The position numbers were made by a program, and so were the translations under genes. 23,562 nt of DNA from Beroe ovata (Eukaryota; Ctenophora; Nuda; Beroida; Beroidae). The notes below the pieces were generated by a model. It was not told where the DNA came from. It made no database searches and was given only the letters and a program-made list of their open reading frames with translations. The stretch is from contig CAMPET010000060.1 in NCBI GenBank assembly GCA_946803715.1, positions 159,958 to 183,519 of the forward strand. Reading direction: 5' to 3'. Of this stretch, positions 1 to 8,500 are shown in pieces (positions within the stretch are counted from its first letter, which is position 1; each line of letters begins with the position of its first letter).

Positions 1-39
1 CCCACCCAACCCCCCCCCGGCAACCCCCCCGTACTTTAG

Positions 40-3000
40 TTTGTGGTCGGTGGTCCCCTCACAACGGGAGATATACACTACGTGTCAGTGAACAGATATA
101 AGGACAACCTCACAGTGCAGCTCAACAAAACCACAGTTGATCTTGTCGCCAGGAGCCAGGTAAACCGCGATTAAGAGGAAATAGTTTATGGATTGAATTA
201 GTTGAAATTGAATTATGATTAGTTAGAGAATAATTCGATGGATTCAGAAATGCCAAAAGCAACAAGTTTCGCTAGGTTAAACCAGCAATCGAAAATATCG
301 CATGTTAACTATTCATGGAATTACTTTTTCAACACGTCTAGGTAGAAGAATCATTTTATCATTAAAAGCCACGTCCTGTCATTGACACGAATCTAATTCC
401 TGGCATTGTGTCATCCAGGGCAACTCATTCCTGGTGTACCCGTATAAGATCACTGTTGGGGACAATTTCTCTGGCTGTATGACAGGACTGAGTGTAGGAA
501 CCTGGATCAGAAAGCAGGGATCAGGTGACATGGAGCTCTTTTCAGATAACCCTCTCCAACTTTATACAGGTCGCGTTTCGTCATGCTCTCAACTCCAATT
601 CATCAAACATCAGAAAATCCGAGTTGAGAATGATTGTTGCAATGATATTTGTCAGGATGTCCCAATTTCACATGTCCAATTCTCCAGGATCCCTCAATGG
701 CGTGGACGTTGGAGATGTCACAATCCAGCCCACTGACACTGACAATACGAGGAGTGAAATGTGCATGTTTGCTCCCCCTACTCGAGTTAACAATCTCTTT
801 GACAACCAGCCCAAAAGTGATTCTGTATCAGGTATATTGGAGTATGTAACGTCTGTTTGTTGCTGGGAATACGGTAACACACCCATTTGGACCACATGTT
901 CCTGTACCACGTTGATTTGTTTGTTTTGAATTTGTGAACTTTTCACTGTCTTCTCACTGTCTAGTGTCTTCGTTTGTTCGCTTGCTTTATCGATTAATAA
1001 GGACTGTAAACCATGCCCATTTGTTGGTGGTATAAAAAATGCATGATCGACCCTCACTGCTCAAACCCACGGTAGAGGGATGTGTGTTCTCATCAGTGAT
1101 GGGGCACGCCTCATCAGTGATGAGCCGCGCCTCATCAGTGATGATGAGTCATCACTCATCAGTCTCTCTCAATGAAAACTGCCTCCTCTGTCTCCTCTAC
1201 AAGATACCCGAGTCCTCTACTATTTTCCCCAATACACATTTCCTCAAGCCCTTTACTCTCAATCTCTCTTTCCTCAATCCCCATAACACCAATTCTTCTA
1301 TCCTCACTCCCTATGCCCACACTTTCCTGCTCCATCAAAACCAATGGATGTCGCGACATATCAATTCCAAGTTTCTCCAAATCAACGTGAATTGGGAGAG
1401 TTGACCCCGAGGAAAGCTTGACTGCCGATCTCTGGAATTTCGTACTCTTTGACCTGGCTTGATCATTTCCTGCGTGAGTGTGAAAGCTAGGGCCACGAGT
1501 AAACCTGACTTAGGAAGAGAGCTTTTCAGAATTTCCTGTAGCAGGTACTTACCTGAACTACCGTGTGTTGCTTTTAGTGCGGCATTTCTCCACTTTTGAG
1601 CGGGGGGGAGGGAATTTTGTGCCGGGTGGAGATTCGGCGTGGAGTGTCTCCTAACTTGCCCCTCGGGGGAATCTGCCCGTGGGCGTACAGGTGACTTGTC
1701 TCCTGGCATTATGCCAGTTGTTATTCGTCTCAATGGAATATCACCAGTTCCCAGTGTGTTCTGGACCGTCAGTGCAACCAGATTCTCCACAACTGTAGCT
1801 TTCTTCGTTACTTCCTGGGGAGTAAACATTGCTTAATGCTTGCAGTGAAGCAGTCATTACCCTAGAGACAAAACCATCTCGTGAGTCACTGCATGGTAAC
1901 AGAGTCTCTCTTGCGAGGCATTCCACTCGAGACACATATGAGACACATATGAGACACATGATACTCACATGTCTCAACACAATCTTGTACCGGTATCTCC
2001 AAGTAACGGCACACATCGCAATAGCCAAGACTATAATGATGCAAATCACTATCACCGTAACTTCAAATCCTCTGAGGACAGTTACTGTCTCTTCTTCCAT
2101 CTTTTTCGAAAAGGCAAACCAGTCGAGTACCAATAATAGACCTAAAAATGTACGAAAACTGCTTCAAAACAATGCTTAGCGTGATGGTCTCAGATCAATA
2201 ACAATTGACAATGATTTTTGTGATAAGTATACAAGTGAAACTCTTTTCGCAAGCACGGTGGTAAGTATGGGAATTTACATCGGAGTTTAATAAGAAGCTA
2301 CAATCCATGGCGTGGCAGTCACACGCATGTTTATCCTGGCCATTGTCATCGCGACATGAGGAAATTTCACATTTAAAGCGGTTGCCAGAAAATCGAACAA
2401 ATCAGAAGAATTTATTTCGTAAACAAACAATAATTTTGTAGATATAAGAGTAGGTATAGAGTAGGTATAGGAGATATACTGAATATGATTTTCAGCTCGA
2501 ACTCTGATTCCTATTTCAGCAATCTAATTAGTGCTGTTACATAAACATAATTAATATGTAGCATTATGGTACGGCACCGAATTGTCTGCACTCGGGGTAA
2601 CCGAGTGACGCAGTAGCAATATGAATCACGGCCGGATCACGGCTTGATATATCCTTCTTGCTCTTGGAATGCGGAAATCACGAGTTTGTCTTGGTCTATG
2701 TTGATGTTAAGACCCCAACTAGTCGTGACATCACGGATGACGTCATGCGTGATGTCACGACTAGTTTAAGTTAGGACAAGTCACGCTTGACGTCACGGGT
2801 GACGTCTCCCGTGATGTCACGACTAGTTGGGGTCTAACATGCCTTTTCAAGCTGAAAATTGTTTAAGTAGTAACCTAAATGTTGTAGTGCAGGAGTTTTG
2901 TGGTACTTAAAGTTAAACCTTCCTACTATTTCATTCCCTTAACTTAGGCGAGGCTGCATGTACATCTTCGTTGTCAGTAGCTCAGTACTCCTCCAGTTTT

Positions 3001-3751
3001 CTTCATTTCTAGTAGTTCATAAAGACAAAAGAAACTACGATGATACGCATACAGAACTCTCCAGATAACGGATGAGAATTCAGAATCCCAGACTGAGTAC
3101 CCTAAGGACACTGAGTTAACACGACCGAATTCATGGTTCATGAACCAGAACCATAAATAGTGTTATCTTAGATAAACTAATAAAATGAACGGTAACAGTG
3201 CCAAGAGGTCACGTGATTATATTCTACATTGCTACTGGGTGGTCACGGCATTGTTTCAATTGTCTTATCTAGATACTGCCTAATTCACCGAAGATATCAA
3301 GCATTATTGCAGCCAAGAAAACTGGACTCAAAGGTATCCGCGAGTCTAGGCTCCAAATTAATGAGGGGGGAAATATTGTTACAAGAAATTTGGAATTACA
3401 CCACCCCCCACCCCCCGTGCAATCTAACTTACAGTTGCTATGTTATTTAGTAGTAGTACGGTTAGATTGTGACTTAAGTAATAGGTGAAGTCGCGTGAGT
3501 GAGAAAGATCATACGCCTACGGCTTACCCCCCCTCTTTTTCTCCGCAGGCAGTTCACTCAAGTCATCCGACATTCTCCTGTCAGATGGTGGTGGAGTCCT
3601 AGACAAGAGATCTGTGATCATAATTTCCACGGCCGTGTCTCTTATCGTTTTCCTGGCCATCCTAACACTGGTATGCGTCAAGAAGAACCAACAACTCAGT
3701 ATTCAACGTCAAACTGCCGAAATGAGATCGAGGAATAGTATAGATGTGTGA
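40..3751 (+). CDS. Laminin-G-domain single-pass membrane protein, 3' part (partial at left edge)
   Basis: Four exons fit together: 40-159, 419-569, 688-831 and 3549-3751, with phases 0, 1, 1 and stop TGA at 3749-3751. The first exon follows a C-rich tract ending in TTTAG. Exons 1-2 read as the end of a laminin G fold, with FVVGGPL, strands around HYVSVNRYKDNLTVQL and the typical closing FSGCMTGL. Two N-glycosylation sequons are visible (NLTV, NKTT). Exon 3 (GSLNGVDVGDVTIQP) matches nothing I know. Exon 4 gives a juxtamembrane stretch, one transmembrane helix (VIIISTAVSLIVFLAILTLV) and a short basic tail beginning CVKKNQQL and ending NSIDV. This is an extracellular adhesion or receptor-like protein with a tiny cytoplasmic tail and no enzyme domain. 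The last intron (832-3548) contains another gene on the - strand. The 5' part lies outside the window, so the family (neurexin-like, Caspr-like or lineage-specific) cannot be named. Confidence 0.72.
1091..1159. repeat. 21-base tandem repeat (CATCAGTGATG core) just past the nested gene's stop
   Basis: The core CATCAGTGATG begins at 1091, 1112 and 1133, a period of exactly 21 bases. The spacers between copies are CG-rich (GGGCACGCCT, AGCCGCGCCT). A near-palindrome, TGATGAGTCATCACTCATCA, follows and abuts the stop codon of the - strand gene. On that strand the repeat therefore sits at the start of the 3' untranslated region. Confidence 0.75.
1159..2100 (-). CDS. Small single-pass membrane protein nested in the LamG-gene intron
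   Basis: Three exons on the - strand: 2100-1969, 1814-1553 and 1469-1159. The donors are strong (GTGAGT after 1969, GTAAGT after 1553), the acceptors are good (CTCCCCAG, CTCACGCAG), and the phases close exactly to a 234-residue protein. It starts MEEETVTVLRGFE, followed at once by a helix of about 22 residues (VTVIVICIIIVLAIAMCAV), then WRYRYK and a long polar tail. The tail has a proline/arginine-rich stretch (IMPGDKSPVRPRADSPEG) and an acidic C-terminal third ending EETEEAVFIERD. The order predicts a short outside end, one helix, and about 195 cytoplasmic residues. I recognise no family. The frame stays open upstream to a possible acceptor near 2147 (TTTTTAG), so a 5' exon coding an ectodomain cannot be excluded. 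I saw none between 2148 and 3548. The whole gene lies in an intron of the opposite-strand gene. Confidence 0.6.
2149..3548 (+). other. Rest of the long LamG-gene intron, no gene seen
   Basis: Apart from the miniature element at 2711-2834, this is low-complexity AT-rich intron. I found no exon with matching splice sites on either strand. The last 40 bases (C/T-rich, ending CTCCGCAG at 3548) form the acceptor of the transmembrane exon. Confidence 0.5.
2711..2834. mobile_element. Miniature inverted-repeat element with TAA target duplication (Harbinger-like MITE)
   Basis: The ends are a 26-base perfect terminal inverted repeat, beginning GACCCCAACTAGTCGTGACA on the left and ending with its complement on the right. 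The direct flanks are TAA (2708-2710) and TAA (2835-2837), consistent with the 3-base TWA target duplication known for PIF/Harbinger elements. The 124-base element has no coding capacity. Its interior repeats the end motif once more (GTGATGTCACGACTAGTTT, ending near 2766) and holds several TGACGTCA-like palindromes. The superfamily is inferred from target-site length and repeat form only. Confidence 0.72.
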
Positions 3752-3793
3752 TGAAATGATCTGACAGATAGAATTTACGAATGCTTGAAGTTT

Positions 3794-3916
3794 TTGTCAG
3801 ATGTTGCCTGACCTGTTTCTCGCGCGAGCGCGCCTTCATCGAAGGCCGAAACATCGGCCTTCGATGAAGGTGCGCGCGCCGCGCGCGAGAAACTGAGGTC
3901 AGATAAAATCTGACAA
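3794..3916. repeat. Foldback (long imperfect inverted repeat) with CG-rich stem
   Basis: The arms start TTGTCAGAT and end ATCTGACAA. Inward, both arms carry the complementary blocks TTTCTCGCGCG / CGCGCGAGAAA and CCTTCATCGAAGGCCGA / TCGGCCTTCGATGAAGG around a loop of only a few bases. The element is about 123 bases with no coding capacity. No clear target duplication is visible, so it may be a miniature transposon or a decayed palindrome. It lies about 45 bases past the stop of the LamG gene, inside its likely 3' untranslated region. Confidence 0.65.
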
Positions 3917-4085
3917 TGAAGTTTTACCGCAATAACGGTACCTTAACCTATGAATATGATATTCTTAGATTTAGAATGATGATATTCACTTTCCAGCTAC
4001 TGGGATGTAGCTTGAATTGTTGAAATTAGTATGAACTGAGATCATTGTTCAGTAAGTGTAGCGTTTGATTTAATAGCTTTTTAAA

Positions 4086-4091
4086 AATAAA
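4086..4091 (+). promoter_or_regulatory. Candidate poly(A) signal AATAAA for the LamG gene
   Basis: AATAAA lies about 335 bases past the TGA at 3749-3751, with T-rich sequence around it. It is the first canonical hexamer I noticed downstream on the + strand. It rests on position and motif only. Confidence 0.35.
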
Positions 4092-4640
4092 AACCGTTTC
4101 CACTTAAACCTTCAGGGTCTATCAGTGTCATCGATCGTCATCGATAATTGAGAATGAGTATTTGTTCCGATGCACCTTTAAGTTTATTTGTTCAATGTTC
4201 CTATATTCCGTTTTATTGATCCACAATTAGTGAAGTATTTTCGCTCGGTGCTTTGGTTCATCATTATCAATATCATGATTATGCAGTTCCGCTTTTGAAA
4301 TTCGAGCTTTTGGTACAGTGAAAGTAAACATTTAATCTATGCGCGCGTGACCAATTCGGTCGCGCGCACTACCAGTACTAACTACTGACTACTAAAATAA
4401 TATTAATAGTTTCGGCCTTCGTTGAACTTGAATTTGAAAGCGCCGCGCGCGGCGCGCAAGAGACAGTGGACAGATAACAATAACATCCGGCTTGTCGATC
4501 GATGATAGCCCCTGTCGAGAATTTCGTTTCGCGCGCGCGCGGCGCAAATCAGCGGTCTGGCATCGCCCGACAACATCCGGCAGGTGCGCCGCACTGAAGT
4601 GGTAACACGCAGATTGGGTTGTTCCGAATCAGTCTAACTT

Positions 4641-4760
4641 GTGCACACGTTGCGCGCCCCTGTTCTACTCAGTGAACTGAAAAGTCGTAGAAACCACGGA
4701 GACGCGCAGGGCGCGCGGAGTATTTGGGTCACGCAGCGCGGGAACAGTCTAACTCTAAGC
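4641..4760. repeat. Dispersed CG-rich repeat, copy 1
   Basis: It contains GTGCACACGTTGCGCGCC at 4641 and, further right, the string of blocks ACCACGGAG, CGCGCAG, GAGTATT, GTCACGCAGC, GGAACAGT. The first motif recurs at 5783 and, inverted, near 19140. The block string recurs in the same order at about 18994-19072. This shows a repeated family, not a coding sequence. Confidence 0.55.
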
Positions 4761-5525
4761 AAAAAACAAATTTCTGGTAAAATAGGGGTAAAACTTTCAG
4801 TCTCAGTTAGAAATGACGATGACAAATATGCAATTGAATATATGGTACATTCTTCAAGATCAAGAATTTTAAGCCTTGTCACCGAATCATACCCATCAAT
4901 ATATAGAGCTAGAGTGGATTCTCAATCTTCGAATCGTCTCGATCCACTTTATTCGGAAAAAAACGTTTCCCTCTCCTAGACATCTTGATCTATACGAAAT
5001 AACTGATGACAGGTACTTAAAAAAGGACAGATAAACATAACTGATATCAGTGATAGCGATTGGTTGATCGTTCAACACATCATGATTCTGTTCCCGTTAT
5101 CGGTATCACTATCGATAATCACAGATTTTAATGCACCTTATCGACTCCGTTCCCCAAAATCACTCCTACCAGTACCAATATGAATATAAATGCCATTGTT
5201 TGTAACTATAAAATGTCTCAAACGTACGACAAAAACACCCTCAAAGTGATGGTGAATAAAAAAGTTCAGACAGTGAAATTATACGGTTCATATATCATAA
5301 GTCCACGCTCCTGTCAAAGCTGACGTATTTCCCAACAGGATATAATATCAAAAATTTCTATACACTGGTTTCAGAAGACGCTATTTGCAGGTTGAATTAA
5401 GACAGTTATTAAATCCTTATCGGGCGCTTGCCGAGGGAAGACTCTTCAAGTTCACTGATGAAGAGCGCCCGTCGTATTGTTGAAACCGTTTACCAAGGAC
5501 ACAAATTCTCCCCTCTCTCTCTACT

Positions 5526-8500
5526 TCATAGAGCAGTTCCTCGCTCCAGATTTTGCCTGATCTCCTCGGTGTATGACCCGTAGAACCTCTCACACTTCTC
5601 ATTGAATTTCTTATTCCGTTCGTTGATATAACTGATATCGGCATCGTCGACATGAGTTCTCCGTCGACTGAATTTCGATCGTTTGGTGATTTGACGCTCC
5701 ACATCAGCAGCCATCTTATCGATAGCTGACACCTTAACCGGACCTGGGGATTGAGAGATAGGTGAGACAGTGAGAATGGAATGTGCACACGTTGCGCGCC
5801 GCTTATTTTAGTGAGGGAGTGAGAATGGAACCAAAAAAGATGAGAAAATGGGGTGAGATGAAAATTAGACTAACCAGTGGTTAAAATGTCTCCAGCGCCT
5901 GGATAGAAATCCTTCCCAAGTTTTTGCCTCTGTTCCTCATAACTCTCCTCATTTACTCTAATTTGACCTGAACAGTTGAAATTAACATTCGGATGTTGCG
6001 TCACTGTAGAAATTCGTCAATGACATTGATGCAAATGATTCAGATGCATAAGGCTCATTATACAAACCGGATATTCTCTCGTACTGTCGAAAATGAGATT
6101 GAGCGAAATCGGCAAATCCTGGATCGGGATTTTTCTTCTTGGCCCGCCGGCTATAGTATTCCAACTCTTGGGCAGATGAGTCTGGAAGGGGAGGAAATAT
6201 TCAGATACTGGTGCGAAACAAAACACGCAGTGTTACACTCTACAGTAGAAGTCATAAACAGCTGGAATACCTCCTAACTGTACACTTGACACAACAATTT
6301 TAATAATTATAAACACCGCAAGTGCAACTGCAAATGAGCAGAACCACAAACAGTAACACAGTAAATTGCGCAGTCAGAACATGTACAGTGTACACCCAGT
6401 GTAGTGTACACTACGCCGTAGTGTGTACACGTTTCAGTTTGCACGTTAAAAATTGTGGGTGAAAATGTTCTGTTGTGCCGAGACAATCGTCCAAAGAATT
6501 TCGTGGGTGTGGTTGAATCCTTGAGTCCACTTCTAAACTGTGTCTGCTAAATATTTGAGTAGGTATACTGGGCTAGTATAATAGAACCAGGCACCAGTAA
6601 ATTGCGTCATAATGACGGGGGACTTGGAGTTAGGCGTGGTACTATATAATTATAACAGCTAAACTCTATATGTTTTATAGTTATTGAGAGAACACAATGA
6701 ATAAGGAACCATTACCTTGATGTGGTTCCTCAATGATTCAGAAGCCAATATCCAATGTGAACCCAAGGTGCTCGTGACTCTTTGTAAGAAATTTGCCGGA
6801 TAGTATGAGGTATGAAGAAGCTCCTGTCATATATGCCCAGCTTGACCATTGCCATACATCAGAGGGAAAGGAAATTCAAAGAAAGGGCGCTCAAGTGCAT
6901 TTGCAAGGCACAATCATGCCCGAAATATGATTCTTCCGCTCTTCAACAAAGGAAAGACATACCCAACAAAAACACGAGTTCCCGGTTTTCCTGCACCCTC
7001 TCCCATTATAACAGCTCTTCACACCTTCCTACTGAATGCGAAGAGCCTCACAGGGTGACGTCCAGGCGGATTTCTGTACTAGCTAATGATGGGGGTGCCA
7101 GATTGCTGGACGTGGATATTCATGCCACATTCATGGTGATGTCATGTGACATCACCACACGAGACTAATATATATAGATGGGTGTCATGGTCAGAGGCGT
7201 TCAAAATCAAATGAAGTGGATTTCCTCTTTGACATTTTGATAGCTGTGCAGTATTATGATTTATATTATCCTAATCAGCACTCTGTTACCGGAAATTCAG
7301 ACTGAAGCGTCAGGTGAGTTCAGCAAATCTAAGATCTGATTATTCGAAAACCACCAATTGCTGATCACAATAAGTACAATGTTATGTAACGTACGACTTT
7401 TAGCATTAACACAAAATTTTCAGATATTGAGTGTCGACTGGCGGAGTATGGGGGCTTCATGAAAAGAGTCTGTACACATAATAGGGTGATAGATATGTTC
7501 CTCCAGTGCTTCAACAACGATAAATACTACGACCCTGGAAACCTGATAGCACTTGGAATATGCCCCGGAGACACTCATTCTTACCAGCTTTGTGGCTTGT
7601 CCAGGGTGAAAATTAATCTTGCTCAAGGACATGTGGACAAAGCGTCCAGAGCGTTATGTGGGGATTTCCTCTGCATTTCTCTAGGAGGGAGGATAACCTT
7701 TGGTGCCGATTATCTCAAGGTGAGATGCAATGGCTTGTATGATTGTTCTAACACGGGCCTAGATGAGGAAGGCTGTGGTTTTGCTGACGACAAGGATTAC
7801 AAATTCTTATCAAATGGTCACAGATTGGAATCGGATCTGTTTTGTAATGACGTTTGTAATGCTCCTGAATGTGAGGATGAAGCCAAATGCAATGGGTTCC
7901 TATATGGGCTATATTGCAAGCCAGCGCTTGACGAGACTCATTATGGAGTAGTGGTCTATATTGAACCGCGGAGAATTTGCAATGACACTCCAGATTGTAT
8001 GAACAAGGAGGATGAGAAGAACTGCGAAATCGATAAGGCGGCGGATATTGATCTTTGTCCTGTGACGTACTTTTCTTACCCCCATGATATCAGATTAAAG
8101 CCATCCATGAGATGTTCAGTCCCACTCCCTATTGGTGAACGTATCTGCGAAAATTTCATAGACCAGACAAACTGTAGTGACGTGGGGAGAGTCGCTTTCT
8201 CCTGTTCAGTTAGAGGCTACCAGACAACCATATCGAGATTCATGGTCTGTAGGAATGGTGATTCGGGTCTGTGTGATGATAATTTGGAGAATTGGTGTGA
8301 ATCTGTGACACTAGGGTGCTACATCCATAAGCACAAGATTTGTGATCGAAACCCTGACTGTGCCGACCTGAGTGACGAGACAGATGAAATGTGTTCACTA
8401 GTCACTGTTAAGACATGCAGTCGACGAGGAAAACCGGGGATAAATCTACCGATACCACTTTCTTGGCTTATGGATGATTCTATCGACTGCTTGAACGGCG

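Larger units (their letters stand above)
3752..5525. other. Convergent spacer between LamG and SYF2 3' ends, repeat-rich
   Basis: No gene is supportable here. It holds the foldback at 3794-3916 and a small CG palindrome at 4340-4368 (GCGCGCGTGACC / GGTCGCGCGC). CG blocks occur at 4440-4460 and 4530-4545. A copy of a dispersed CG-rich repeat lies at about 4640-4760. Short open frames in this stretch lack splice context or recognisable protein. Confidence 0.5.

Noticed and set aside
525-929. Longer open frame through the LamG exons in one piece
   Set aside because: The frame crosses two good splice sites (569/570 and 687/688). Only the spliced reading gives a continuous laminin-G-like sequence, and in the second exon it uses the neighbouring frame.
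1091-1159. Short CRISPR-like direct repeats
   Set aside because: Only three imperfect 21-base units in an animal gene's untranslated region. No spacer-repeat architecture and no cas genes.
3499-3738. Open frame of 79 codons over the transmembrane exon
   Set aside because: It is a shadow frame. The frame entered at the 3548 acceptor in phase 1 gives a proper transmembrane helix and basic tail.
6812-7168. Open frame of 118 codons upstream of the receptor
   Set aside because: No splice continuity with the receptor's signal-peptide exon, low-complexity composition and no recognisable family. It also runs through the candidate promoter.
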